Shown here in pieces: positions 25,075 to 37,664 of a DNA stretch of 64,000 nt (within the stretch, counting starts at the first letter, position 1; every line of letters begins with the position of its first letter). The stretch spans positions 57,955,442-58,019,441 of the forward strand of contig JAVMKO010000005.1 of the NCBI GenBank assembly GCA_032164245.1, given 5' to 3'. The notes under the pieces are model-generated. The model made no database searches, was not told where the DNA came from, and worked only from the letters and a program-made list of their open reading frames with translations. The position numbers and the translations under genes were made by a program. This DNA comes from Sternotherus odoratus (lineage: Eukaryota; Chordata; Testudines; Kinosternidae).

Positions 25075-25440
25075 GTGGAAGGTGTTTACATATACCATCA
25101 CTGCAGTGTCAAATCTCAAACTATCAGGCTCTTCACACCAACTACAATTTCTGGAATTACTCTTAAGTTCCTGGACTTCAGGAACACCTTGCCTCAGGAG
25201 AACAGGGCTCAGTTTCAAGCCCTTATTGATGAAGGCAAACTAGTGGCTCTCTTTACAAGCTGCAGTCGACAGGGCATCAACTTCCACCGCAGTCATAGTG
25301 AGAATGTGCGTTATTTTCAGTAACAAGACAAACCCATCTGTAAGGTGGATAAGGCCAAACAAATGGTGTTTCAAACCAAAGGAAAATTTTTCAGGAAGTT
25401 ACGAGCAACTGAAAACAAATTGTATATTGGACCATCGTAA
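25075..25440 (+). pseudogene. Possible gag-like fragment of a decayed retroelement (DIRS/Ty3 type)
   Basis: An open frame gives ENRAQFQALIDEGKLVALF. After a frame shift, LQAAVDRASTSTAVIV follows, which reminds me of the 'FQALxxEGxLVAxTSLQAALDAADxAAR' stretch of gag-like proteins in reptile retroelements. The match is short and from memory and the rest of the frame is broken. It could also be a processed fragment of an unrelated gene. Confidence 0.3.
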
Positions 25441-25899
25441 GTAAGGCCCTACAATATTTACAACAATATTATGGAAATTGTGGAACCCGTAATATTAGGT
25501 TTCCACTGCAATTTTTATTTTAATTAGCTCACTTTGCATAGTCCACAATGTTGCATACATTTTGAATTTTGCAACACACACTTCTTTCCTCATTAGTACA
25601 GCAGAAGCCTATTTATCCATGCTGATAGTAGGTGGGGCTTAGGCTGTCAGCCCCGGGTAGCTGGGGTTGTATGCCCCATGCATTGACTGTAATATAATTA
25701 CAGTAAAATCTCTGGTTATCCAAAAAATTAGCAGGCATAGCATAATACTTGAGTGTTATATTGAGCATTTTTTTCTTAAATAGGACTTTTCTGGCTTTTC
25801 CAAATTACTGCAATTAATAAAGGTCCATTATTACTTTCCATGATTTTCCATCTCTTGTCCGCAACTCAGCTGCAATTATTTGACAGTCATCCCACAATT

Positions 25900-28300
25900 C
25901 AAGTAGGGCCTTAGTCATAAGCAAAATTAATATTAATTTAGAAACTGCATGTTCTATGATATTAAGAGCCAAAGCTCCTTATCTTTGGAAATGTCAATCA
26001 ATTATTTTACCTTGTGAGGGGATTATACTATGATTTCCCTCCCCTCAAAAAGTGAAAAAGCTTATTCATTCCATTGCTACAGGATTATTAATTCTTTATT
26101 TCTCCAATCCCTAAAATGACCTTTGAAAACAAATTACTTTGGAACTTCATTACTTTTGGGATATCAATTAAAAAGCACTTAGCCTCTGGCATCATTAGAA
26201 CATTTGCATTACACGGGATTCCAAAGCAGCTAGCAGACTGATAAATGACCCAGGAATTTCCACAAAACATTACAAAGATTTGCAGTATCAGCTCCCCCTT
26301 TTCCATGTGTAAAGAAATTTTTTTCTTCTTAATTTTGTAACGCAACACACAGGCATGATTTTCTGTGCACACTGAAAAAAATAAAAACAGAAGTTCAACA
26401 TGAAACTACTTCTTCCAGCACATAAATGACAAGAAAGAACAACTTTCTAATATAGATTTTGTGCTGTAGGATAGTACTCAGGATACACTAGGCACCATCC
26501 CAATCCTAAAGTATGCAGAGAATGCAAACAAAGGGCAGGCTCTCTCTAAAATGAGCAGAACATCTATTCGCAAACGGCAACATTTAGAAATGTGAGATTC
26601 AAGGACAGTTTTTCAACACAGATCCGTGTGGTGTTATGAAAATCCCGTCCAATGTACTTAGCAGATCTGCATGAACAGCAGTTTTCTTCCCTGGGTAGTT
26701 CACTTTAAAACTAATATTTTTGCTGAAGTAACAAATAAGAGTTCTACCCTTACATAAGACAAATTACTTCAAATCCCTCAAACTGTGGTTTTGATCCAAT
26801 CAGTGGTTCTTGGAACCCCCATTTCCTGTTTACAGTCCTAGTGAGCTCTTTTTAGCTTAATAACAAAAGCAATTATTTTCTCCTTCTGCCAGTCCCACTG
26901 AATCAATATAGATGCAAAAGAACATGCTGCATATCATTCTGTGCGTCATCTGCAAAGTTTCCTGCTTTGATTGCGAAATCACTGTTGTTGATGTAAGAAA
27001 CAGAAAGTCATCACAACATGATTTTCAGATCCTAGATTGAGTTTGAAGTGCCAGCAGTTATGGAAATCTTGTTTTGACTGGTAAACTGCGTGAATCGGAT
27101 GCATAGCATGTATGGAACATCAAAACATAATTTTCACAGTATCACTTTTCTCCCAGTGACCACATTTTAGGCTAATGAATAGATTTGCCTTTGTGCATTC
27201 CCTGCACTTGGCATTATTCAGGTTGAAATTGCTCCTATAGGAGCCGGTGAGGAATATACTGGAGATAACAGGTCTGGCTTTCTCATTTTAAGAGTAAGCT
27301 TAAAGCTACTGGAACTTTGCTTGAAAAGAAAATGGGCAGGTTTTATAAAGCAGATTTAATTCCAAATTGCTTTACAAATTTCACACCCGTTATATTTAGA
27401 AAATATTTCTCCTGGCAATGAAATGCAGCCACTCTGGGTTACAAACTGGCAGCTATTTTAATAAGTTTTTTACAACTGTATGCAACAGTTAGTGAACGAC
27501 AGAGAAGAATACTACATCCAACTGAAACTTCAGGAATGTTAACAGGACAGATACAATTTCATTTATAGACAGAATTCAGGCTTCAGAATACAGATTCTCA
27601 ATTCTTATTTGCAAAGTAACCCTTGTGGAAAAGAAGCTCACACAGCACCTCATTTTCTTTTGCAAATTAGAAGACATACAAAGGTTCTCACTAGAAGAAC
27701 ACAAATATGTGTTTGCATTTGATGTATGTTTCTACTTATTTCCTCCAAGCTGTTTTCTGTAATCTCTCTCTGTAGCTTGCAAGGAAAAAAAAAATGTATG
27801 CAAGAGTTCCCTCCACCTCCTTGCACATTTTCTATTTGTTTCAATGGGTTTTTGTTTAAAAGTACATTAAGCTCTCATTTCAGGAGTCTTCATGGGTCAG
27901 ATATAAAAATCAGTTCAAGGATTACTGCGAGATTGACATTATTCTGCATGGTGGTAGTGCTAATAGGCTAAGGTTATATCCCCCTGAAGAAAGAGTCCCT
28001 TAAAGAGTTATTTAAAACAAGGAAAGGGTATTTAACAAGCTAAATCTAGCTCACTATAGGTCTAATAAAAACTAAAGTTACATTATGTGAATAATAATTT
28101 TTGTGCTCTATAAACATAAGAATATTCATTAGTATTATAAATATTAGTATACTATATATGCAGCTGTACTTACTATATTCCCAAACAATGGCAACCTCAA
28201 ATGACCAAGTCCAGATTAGTGAGCCAGTGAGTACCTTCAGTAGGGGCTTCATGAGATAACACAGGCCCACGATTGAAGCATCACTGATTTATAGTATGGT
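25900..28300. other. Repeat-poor, AT-rich intronic block
   Basis: I recognise no transposon, exon or RNA gene over about 2.4 kb, the longest clean block in the inner intron. Open frames are short and overlap on opposite strands. If conserved across turtles it would be a reasonable place for regulatory elements. Confidence 0.45.
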
Positions 28301-29357
28301 TCCTAGTTTGCAACTGTTAACACACCATGTGACTGGACATCTCCTTTTTTCCAGAGGTGGAAGAGGTGGCAGCATCTGCTGTTCAATGTGAATCATTGTT
28401 TCTTGGACAGGTTGAAGCCTGGAAGTTTTTTTGTGGGGTCGGCAATTGGGTGTTTGGGGTTGTTTTTGTTTTTTTGAGATATTAGCGTTATCCCAGAATT
28501 CTCTCCAATGTCCTCGGGACTGAATGAGGCTGCTTGAAGAGCTTTAGCCCGATCTCAAATAGGTTTGTGAGATTTCAGGCATGTTTTTGGAAGGTTCTGG
28601 GGGTCCTCATGAATTGGTAAGTTCTAATTGACCATGTTTTGATTATATACATCAGTTGATCATATGCATGTGTGTTCGTGCACATGTCCAAATTTTGGGT
28701 GGGGCTAAATGTGCCAAAGTGGGCAGCCATTGAAGGAGTATTGATTTGAATGTTCAAGTTATGATTCTCCTTGAGGCATTAAACTATACTTCCAGAGATT
28801 TAGTATATGTGAGCTGGTGCGCAGTGTTCAGTGATCAAGTATACCAGTACTAGAGTTGCTATTCAGTGTATGTGAGTTCATCATCACCCTATTTTGTGTT
28901 TACAGGTCTTTGGGTGAACTAGTTCTTGCTTTTACTTTTTTGCATGCCTTTTCCAAATAAGGTTTAAAAGTCCAAGCTTCTCGCCAAGGTTATACCCAGG
29001 TACTTCAGATAGGGTCCATTTCAGATCTGCTGACTGAGCGGTTCCTTAGCAGCTTTGTTGTTTAGGTGAAAGGCTATTACCAAAATTTTGGAGGCATTGG
29101 GGTAGAGTTTCCAGTATTAAGAGTATTTCACCATTATCTTGAGGTGCTGAGAGGATGTCACCAATGGTGGTGACGTCTTTGCCTTATATCACAAGAACGA
29201 TGCCACTGGCATAAGTGAAATTGTGTGAAATCATGTTGGGTAAGTCACTAGTGTAAAATGTTGAATAGTAAAGGAGCCAGCATGGATCCTTGAGGTAGAC
29301 CATCGTTAGGGGTGTGTGCTTTACTGATTGGCCCATTCAGAAGGACATGGTATGTGT

Positions 29358-29493
29358 GAAGTGTTTTTGCATCCGACGAAGTGGGTATTAGCCCATGAAA
29401 GCTTATGCTTCAATACTTTCGTTAGTATTTAAGGTGCCACGGGACTCTTTGTCACTTCTGCTATTCCAGACTAACATGGCTACCTCTCTGATT
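29358..29493 (+). mobile_element. Penelope-like element fragment with hammerhead-like fold
   Basis: The sequence reads tgcatccgacgaagtggg, tattagcccatgaaagc, ttatgcttcaatac, then ttaaggtgccacgggactc and agactaacatggctacctct, the common turtle Penelope-like terminal repeat. Imperfect 12-bp direct repeats flank it: catggtatgtgt (29346-29357) and catggcatgtgt (29494-29505). It sits inside the older antisense LINE, so it is younger. No GIY-YIG/RT coding region is included. Confidence 0.78.
29369..29412 (+). ncRNA. Hammerhead-ribozyme-like motif (degenerate)
   Basis: Core-like CCGACGA (29373-29379, canonical CUGANGA) is followed by stem II gtggg/cccat (29381-29385 and 29392-29396), then GAAA (29397-29400) and a short stem III agc-ttat-gct. 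The expected cleavage base after gct is t. The U4 position is C here and an extra A precedes stem II, so self-cleavage is unlikely or weak. Hammerheads are documented in Penelope-like elements; the assignment here is structural inference. Confidence 0.5.
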
Positions 29494-30419
29494 CATGGCA
29501 TGTGTCGTTTTTCAACACCGTGATCAGGAGTTACACACTGCTATGATATTGTATGACCCTTGATGAACAGGCCTTATCTCCAAACTGTTGTAGGTGGCAG
29601 ATAAATGTGTCAGTTCTATTTTGGTTTTAAGAATCAGCTGGAAGCCAGCCTCAGAATGACTAGTAAAGGTGAGAGCTGGGTCTCAGAAATTTCCCTCCTA
29701 GTCTGAAACTGACTTGCTCCTTTGCCAGGATGATATCAAAGAGAGGGGTGAGATGACTCAGTGAGACGCTCTCTTGCAAGTTGTGGAGAGGTGTGATATT
29801 GGACAATAGCTGGTGGCATGATTTGGTGGCTACCCATGTTTGAGGAGGGCAGTGATGATTACCTCATGACTATCACCTTTTGGGGGGTCTTCCTCCATCA
29901 AATTGCAGCAACAATAGGATTGACAACCATGCTCATCCTTTTGGCTCCAAATTCTTAAGAAATTCAGGATAAATGCCTTGTTTGCCAGAAGCTTTTCTGC
30001 TTTTAGTGGCCATGAGGACCTTGTGTATTTCTTCTTTAGTATATGGGGATGATAGAGGCAGGACTTTGCCAGACTTTTAGAAAGAGCTCTTTTTTAATCT
30101 TCTTTCTAGTCATATTATCAGGTTTTGTCCTTGAGCTAGAGAGAGAGTGTGAGGCATTGGCATTGCCCATCACTTTTGATTGGCGGTGTTTGCTGGATAA
30201 GCGACTTTAAGCTCATGGAGGAGTGCCAGGGTTGCAATGGGAATTCATGAAGTCAAGACCCTCCACTGTCTCATTTCATATCTTCAGGTGGGCAGATTTC
30301 AAAGACTCTTAGTGTTTTTGTTGTGTCTGGATCTCCACTCTTCTCTTACTCTTTGAAGAGTTCTTCTGTTTCCATCTGCCAAGCCCAGGACCTGTCCATG
30401 ATTTTTACTAAAAATAACT

Positions 30420-30955
30420 GACTAAATCTTAGAATCTTGGGCGGGGGGTCATGGGTGCTGGGGAAGGTGTCCCGGGACCCTGCTCGTGATGGGGGGAGCA
30501 GCAGTGAGCGAGTAGCATTGCATGGCCTGGAACCCTGGCTGATGATGACGTGGGGATTTGGCGGGGCTGGCAGGGGCTCCCTGCCCAACTACGCATACCT
30601 GCGACTCCGAGGCTGCAGAGGGGTCAGGAGTCTCCGCATGCTTTTCCCACCACAGGCACCGGCTATGCAGCTCCCATTGGCCAGGAACCGCAGCCAGTGG
30701 GGGCTGTAGGGTCAGGGCCTGCGGGCAGAGCCCTCTGAACCCTCCGCTGCCTAGGAGCTGCAGGGCCATGCCAGTAGGAGCTGGGGAGGTCCTCAACACA
30801 AGGTAAGCGCTCCTCCACATCCATCAACCCTCTAGCCCTGAGCCCCCTCCCACACATACACACTACTGCTGCTTGCTGCTTCAGAGGTCACGGAGGTCAC
30901 AGAAAGTCATAGAATCCATGACTTTCTGTGACAGACTCACAGCCTTCGCTATAAG
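30420..30955. mobile_element. GC-rich repeat ending in a 14-bp perfect palindrome
   Basis: The GC content rises sharply from about 30440 and the block ends with tcacagaaagtcat (30897-30910) and its exact reverse complement (30918-30931). Phrases such as ggtcacggaggtcacagaa recall a turtle foldback DNA element. Several overlapping open frames on both strands are a consequence of GC content. Left boundary is uncertain. Confidence 0.5.
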
Positions 30956-31297
30956 TCACTAACTTACATGGGTGGGTGGAGTGAAGACGGTAACATGGCC
31001 TTTGATCATTCAGAGTATTTAGGTTTGTAGATGTTCATTATAGTCATTTGTCCAGTTCTTTGGTGCAGCAGTAGAGATTCTCTGGTCTTGGATTGCTCCA
31101 GAATGAGACATCTTTAAGATCATGCCTGATGTACATGCGGAGGCAATACTTTGCATGGTTCACAGTGGCAATTAATTCATACGCATGAATTTTGTAACTT
31201 GCAGCTTGCTTGTAGCCTGTGCGTATGAGTTTCTTGTTGAGCAACATCAATGTTATTCATCTTGAGAACTCTTGAAAGATGGTCATATTTAGCATGT

Positions 31298-31488
31298 TAG
31301 AGAGAGAGAATGTGTGAGGTGATATCTTTTATGGGACCAAATTTGGTTGGTGAGAGAGACATGCTTTCGAGCTTGTGCGGCTCAAAAACTTCTCTCTCAC
31401 CAATAAGATATCTCTCTATCAATAAGATATTACCTTACTCACCTTGTCTCTCTAATATCCTGGGACCAATACGTCTACAACTACGCTG
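31298..31488 (+). mobile_element. Penelope-like element, second subfamily, with inverted 5' part
   Basis: The 191-bp insert is flanked by catatttagcatgt (31284-31297) and catatttggcatgt (31489-31502), 13 of 14 identical. The right half ends taatatcctgggaccaatac then tctacaactacgctgca, a known turtle Penelope-like terminus. The left part (31298-31340) is an imperfect reverse complement of 31410-31456. On the minus strand it keeps gagc-cgcacaa-gctc followed by GAAAGC, the stem II/GAAA half of a hammerhead-like fold, while the CTGANGA core has been lost. Confidence 0.75.
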
Positions 31489-31502
31489 CATATTTGGCAT
31501 GT

Positions 31503-33639
31503 GACTGACCTTCATATTGAGTTGGCACATACGTAGAACTGGTCCTGAGGTTCTTCAGTGAAGTCCCAGACAAGGACTCCTAAGAAATTGATGATATTCA
31601 TTGTGTTAATCAGTAACACATAACAGGAGCACCATGTGAAGTCTGTTGTCTTGCCCCTTCCCTCCCCCCCAAATAAAACAAAGCCAATAGTAAAATAATT
31701 CAGACCACTATATCAATTAAATCTGGTCAAGAGTTGTAACTCTCCCTTTTGCCCATTCTCAAATCCCATCCCCATCCCATTGCTTTATTCTACTGTCGAC
31801 AAAGGTCTGAGCATATTAATGATGTTGTTGAGGAGATTTCCATATTGTGTCATGCTATGGAGCAGAGAGTTCCAAAAGTAGTAATAAGAGGGGGAGCTGA
31901 GAGCTAAGACCATTGGACTTATCCATATACCTGTCTTTGACCACTTTCAGCAAGGAACAATAGCAGCCACACTCTTATAGCACTTTTCATATGAGAAATC
32001 ACAGTAATTTACATTATTTAGGGCTCACAACATGAGTTCAAAGAGAGGAACATGTAGCTTCATGCAATCATCTCTGGTGTGGAAAACTGCAGTTGTTTAA
32101 TAGTTTAGGATAGGTATGAAAAGGAATGGCATATCCCGTTTGGATGGCAGGAGGAATTTAGGTAGGCCGAATGTAATTGCCAGAATGGGCTGTTGGTCAA
32201 AACACTTGCGTTATGCAACTCTGCTTATCAAAAGTGTTGTGGGATTGCTGACCACAGATGGTCAGGACCTTGGTTTCTCATCTCATCTGACACGTCACTT
32301 CCCATGCCACCCTGCCCACAAACACTTTGCTGAGGTATTTGTTAAACATCGATAGAGAGAGAAGTGATACTTCATGAGTCACGACACATCTTTCATTGTC
32401 TAGGTGTTCTTGTAGGTTTTCTGTCCAAATAATGGCTCAGCTCAACCTTGATTAGCTGGTTTGACCAGATGGAATCATAACCAAGGTGATATGACTGCAC
32501 TAAAGTGACAGAAAAATTGTTAGACATACAATTCTTTGATAACTCTGATCATACTGTATCTGAAACTCCAGGTTTTCATCTGTATCTTTCTGTAACCTGG
32601 GGCTGTCTATACTCTAAAGAGAAGCATTACTCAAAAATGGTTGTATTAAAATGTCCAAAAGAACAATGCTTAAGGCCACCTATTTTTTGGTTGTGATATT
32701 GCGTGTGCTCAGTCATTTTACAATGCAAAATAACCTTCTGAGTCCCATTTCTCCTTGAGAAATCTTTGAAGCAACGCTCTTGACGTTTTTTCAGATCATT
32801 TTAAGAATAGGAAAGCTGTTGTCAGTTCTGTGATATGGAAACCCATTTTAGCTCATCAAACGTGTAATTAAAAAATTTAATTAAAAATAAAACGGACAAG
32901 AGTCATACATTTGGATGAGGTCAGGTTTCCAAAACAGGATGCCTCAGATGTCAGAAACAACAAAGTTAGGCTAATGTGTTTGCAAGGTATCTGCTGCTAA
33001 ATTGACTTCCTGCCTGGCTGGGCTCTTTCTGTTTAATACAGAGAACTACAGAATCGAAAATCAACATGTGACACTTCAGAAATCAGATTTCAGATTCGAT
33101 CAGGATCACAGTAATTACAGATAGAAGATCACATCTATGAAAGGACAGGAGACAGCCTGCAGACCTCTAAGGATGACACATACCTACTTGCTTCTAAAGC
33201 TTCTGTGGAGAAATTCTGATTCCATCCTGTCCTCTCTCCACATTTATTAGACAAATATTTTTATGTTTCAAATGGTGAACTGCATTCAGCTAAGTTCAGG
33301 ATCTCTCTCAGGGGGGGGTGTCATGGCCACCATTCTGACCTCCTTAGATGACTAGATAGGAAGATTTCCCTCATGCTCATTCAGTACCAGCCTTTAACTG
33401 TCTGCAGGGGACAGGTTTGTATCTCTGTCTGATCTCTCATAATGTGTGTAAACAGTGCACTCACTGCCTTCTGTGCGTGAAAAATGTGTGGCTGCAGCCT
33501 ACAGGAGATATATATTGTGCAAACCCCAACACATATGGATTGAAAAGGAGGGAAGAGATAAAAAGAAGGGGAGCTACCTGTGTCAGTGCTACTGACCTGT
33601 GAGGTTTTCAAATTAACCAAGTAGTTCTGTAGACATCTC
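31503..33639. other. Intronic sequence without recognised genes
   Basis: Short AT-rich runs (near 32870) and a possible old repeat piece near 31970. No exon signal with convincing coding on either strand. Confidence 0.45.
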
Positions 33640-33720
33640 AAATGTATATAGTGCCCTTCATCCAAAGGATCCCAAAGCACTTTATTGCTTTGGACATAGT
33701 GCACATCAAAAGGCAGCCAG
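33640..33720. repeat. Old MIR/L2-like tail fragment
   Basis: tatagtgcccttcatccaaa and ggatcccaaagcactttat are characteristic of an ancient amniote SINE tail. The fragment is short. Confidence 0.4.
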
Positions 33721-35763
33721 CAGGCACAGAACACCCTGCTTACCAGCAGGAGCATAATGACACCCATAAATCCCAGTTTTACTGGTTCAGTCCTGTCTTT
33801 TCATCTGAGATCTTGGTGTCCCATGCGCTTATTTTGTTCTTTCACTTTGTCCGTCAAAATGTTTGGGTATTTTACCACTTGGAAGTGTTTGAGGTAGACT
33901 GCTAGCCCAGTTTAAAAGGCTTAGTATGTCATTATCTCACTTTATTACTCACAAACCACTGTTCAAGGTCAAAGCTCGTCATAACGTGACAGGTGACAAT
34001 ATTGCAATGAGTTGATTATCCTGTAGTCAAAAATCCCTGCTTTGACCCCTTAGGGGACAACATTGGGAATGTGATTTTAGGTCCCTCTTTTCCCTAACTA
34101 ATCTCTGTGGTTGCCAGAACCATAGAGAGCAAGGAAAGGAGGGACAGATGTGGGGCAAAGGCAGAACTCCACTCCACTGGTCTGGGTGGAACTATTCCAA
34201 ACAGAGCAGATTAAAAAAACGAGGCAGGATGCAGAGCAATCAAATATTTCACAATGCTGATCGTTGCCACAAGGGTCACACGGTCTGATTTTCAAAACAT
34301 GATCCTTGTCCATGTGATGGGAGGGAGGGAAACGTGGAAAATGTCTGCTTTAAGGAACAGAGACTTTATGGACACTTTTATGTCTGCAGAGAACAGGAAC
34401 AATCTCTGTTTTAAAGTCCATTGTGAAAAAACTAATAACTTGTGTGTCATTTTACTTACCTACTTTGGCTATCTGAATTGCTAAGGCAAATCCTGCGGGG
34501 ATGTGGATCTCTTGAGTCTAGTCAAACCAGGCGCTGAGATCACTAAGGTAACTCCCCTTCTCTCCCCTCCCTTCCCTCTTGTTCTTTTTAAAGCAGTTCT
34601 CTAGTCATGCTGCAAAAATCCTGTTTGCTTCTTGTTTATCTGATCTTCCTCTGCTGGGGGGAGGGGGGGGATTGCCATCTACATTGCAGAATTGTAATTA
34701 CAAAATTTCTGCTGTAGTCTTCAAACTGTATTCAGATAATTTCAAGGGCACACAAGTAGCTGAACACACAGCCTTCTGAACTAGCAATCAGTTGGCATTT
34801 TTATTTTTTTGAGAAGCTGGCAAATTGAATTGGGAAAATTCATTCTGATGCCAGCAGGGGGGGTGTTCTTGACTGCTGCCAGTTAAGAGATTCATTGAAA
34901 GTGCAGCATAATGGGAAGGGAGTTTTGTAATAAGCAGTCATAAAGCTCTCTTGATTAACAGGACTGTTAAGTTAAGAGGTGCATTGTTCCAGTACTTCAT
35001 GTTGCGATGACAAGAAGGGCAGGGAGTGGAGCTAGCTACAGCAAGTCATGCCCTTTGCCTCACAAAAAGGAGAAAAAGAGGAAAGAAAAGCAGTGCTATG
35101 TTTTAATGAGAGAAGTTGATAGCTGCATTTCGGTGCTTACTTGGTATCAGTTCCCCATTATTACAGCCCAACACTAATATATTTTTGCTCATTATATGCC
35201 CATGAGATTCCAGCCTGCCAGAACCCTGTTGAACTGTGTCACAGAGGCTGAATGTGGTGTTTCAGTCACGAACGCAGTACGGTGTAGGTCAAAGGTTTTA
35301 AAGTAATGGAGGCAGTCAGATCTGCCTGTAGGCAATGATTCGAAATCATGCAGGCATCTGAAAATAGTGTACGTACTTCTCCTAAAAACACCTTTTGAAA
35401 TTGTTAACACATCTACACTAAAGTAACCTCACCATTTCATGTAGCAAACTATGAATGTCTTAAGAACTTCTATAAAATTTTATAGAAAATTTTTAAATAC
35501 AAATCTTGGGCTGGCCAAATGTCTTTGAGCTTGTGCTTTACGTCACCATGAAGGAGACCCCGGGCTCAATTTCTGGCCTTTGCATAACTATCAACTGCCC
35601 CTTTTATAAGAGATGGGTTTAACTTTCGGTTGAGTTTTATGTGTCATCCTACCTGGCCCAGCAAGGATGCGCTTTCTGCATTATAAAATTACATCATGTA
35701 TGACCACCGTGGTAAACAATTGAGTTAGCTGACTCACTGCAGAACATGAATTTGCAGTCTGCG
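33721..35763. other. Intronic sequence without recognised genes
   Basis: Contains a poly-G tract near 34663 and otherwise unique-looking sequence. Open frames of up to 76 codons show no family resemblance. Confidence 0.45.
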
Positions 35764-35885
35764 TAGGCCAGGACAAATTGCAGCTAGTGCTGTGTATCAG
35801 CTAATCATGACCCATCCCTGCACAGGATCAAACCCTGCACAGTTAGCCGAAATGATGCTGATGACAATTCATCCTGGCCTAACCT
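35764..35885. mobile_element. Short inverted-repeat element
   Basis: The left end taggccaggacaaattg and right end caattcatcctggccta are inverted repeats of 17 bp with two mismatches. The roughly 120 bp between them has no open frame. This fits a small MITE; I do not recognise the family. Confidence 0.5.
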
Positions 35886-36557
35886 AACCGCTAACGTGCT
35901 CACGCTGTGTAATCTAACTTGCATCTGCTCACTTTAATTTGCAGCTGGGTTCAAACACAATAAAACTTAGTAATGCAGACAAACTGATTCAAATTGGGTT
36001 GGGATGTACCAGTCAGCAAATTAGTATTTCTTTCCAAGACTGACATCTTGTTGGCCAGAATCAGTGTTTATTTAAAATAGAAGAAGGAAAAGAAGAAAGT
36101 CTCTAGCTCTGATGGCAGTGGCAGCTTTCAAAAGCGCTCTAGCTGTTACAGTTGTAAAGAAGATATGAAAAATGTGAACTAAATATAATCAATGCAGAGA
36201 TGTCTTTGTGAATCTGCAGAGAGCCTAGGACAAAAGCTCTGAGAGGGGGAACTGCCCTATTCATGTTAACTTAGATGCTCAATAAAAACGGACATAGGTG
36301 GGGCTTCATGAAGCCAAAAGGGCAGAGGAGAGGAGGGGAGCCCAGAGGGACATCTGAGCTGACCATCTTGTAGACCCCAGCAGGGCATCCAACATCAGAC
36401 ACAGAATGGGTTATCCCTCTACTTAGTACAACTAATTGGGGGGGGAGGGGGAGGAGAGAAATTCCCCAGTAGAAAATGGTTGCTTTGTCAAAATTTTTGA
36501 TTATACATTGTTGCTGGATTGTTGTTGGAAAAAATATTTTTTATATGAAATTTCTCG

Positions 36558-36583
36558 TGCGGGCGGGGGGGGGGGGGAGGGGA
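36558..36583. repeat. Poly-G tract
   Basis: A run interrupted by single c and a bases, potentially G-quadruplex forming on the + strand. Confidence 0.85.
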
Positions 36584-36689
36584 GTATTTCTGGACCAACT
36601 CTATTCTTTAGATGTCCATAGATTCAGATTGCTCCACACCTTCCCTTATTTACAGACTCCTACTTACAGAACTTACTTTATTAATCGCT

Positions 36690-36795
36690 TTTGGATTGGG
36701 CCTGGACAAGTCAACATGACCTGCCCAGGGTCACAGAGATATGATCAGTGTCAGAGATGAGTCTGGAGGCTTTAAACCCAGTCGTCTTCTCAGAT
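36690..36795 (-). repeat. MIR-like copy, antisense
   Basis: gacctgcccagggtcacaga and gatcagtgtcagagatgag followed by taaacccagtcgtcttctc is the reverse complement of the MIR core. Confidence 0.7.
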
Positions 36796-37664
36796 CAAGA
36801 TCATGCCAAGTATAGAAGAATATTTACTATAATTAGTTAAATAAATTTAAATAAATAAAATAAAAATAGATTGCAAATAATGAGCATAACAGATTGTGCC
36901 TTGTCTGTACTTAGGCTTAAACTGACCCTGATTTTCTGATCTGACTAATAAAGTTACTATAATCATAGACTGTGTGTCATGGGTCAGGGTCTATGATTGT
37001 GTCTTTCCTGTATTAATGTAGAGAACTTTTTCCATAATTATCAAGATGTTCAGTGGAAGTCCTTATTTGACTTTTGGCCAGCAGCATCTGTGTCCATAAG
37101 TCCATATTTTAATCAGAGCCAAGCGTAAAAATGTCAATTTTGCAACTAAACACACTTTACTCTAGTTTCATTGATGAGCAGACGTATCTGCTTTCATTCC
37201 TATCCAGTTTCAAAATATTAAGCTTGCAGATAATGTGCCAGTCAAAACAGCATTTTAATAAAGGCAGGGAGGCAGGTCCCTTTCTTATCTCAATGAAGTG
37301 AGCTGCGCTTTAAATTAGCTAGTGTGTGATGTTAGAATAGATGGTGCCTAAATGAGTTTCAATTATGTTTGCATAATAACAGGACATCCCTCTCAGGGGC
37401 CTTTAACAAGATTTAAAAATGAGCTTCCAGTTTGCTTTTTCCAGATCTCTTTCATGACGTGTACCTGATGGTATGAATGGGAATAGATTAATATTTGGAT
37501 TCTGGCAACACTCAGTTTAGGGGGTGCAAACATCTGGAGCCCACTGAATGTGAGTATCCTCCCACTCCAGATATCTGTCTGACAGCATCCCATACCAAAA
37601 GGGGTTAGGCTTCTCGCCACTCGGGGCTTATGAGCCATCTGGGGGTCTTCTTAATGTCTCCAAG

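Larger units (their letters stand above)
28300..30330 (-). mobile_element. Decayed non-CR1 LINE, RT region, antisense
   Basis: On the minus strand, from 30100 downward, broken frames give PYTKEEIHKVLMATKSRKAS, YPEFLKNL, later HVLLNGPIS, NDGLPQGSMLAPLLFNILH (the RT motif around the usual GxxQGxxLSP/APLLF), then FHLNNKAAKE, LKYLGITLARSLDF and, near the end, PGFNLS with basic residues. These fall in the order expected for a jockey/Rex-like reverse transcriptase and its C-terminal region. Stops and indels are everywhere, so it is long dead. A Penelope-like copy (29358-29493) interrupts it. Clade is uncertain. Confidence 0.7.
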
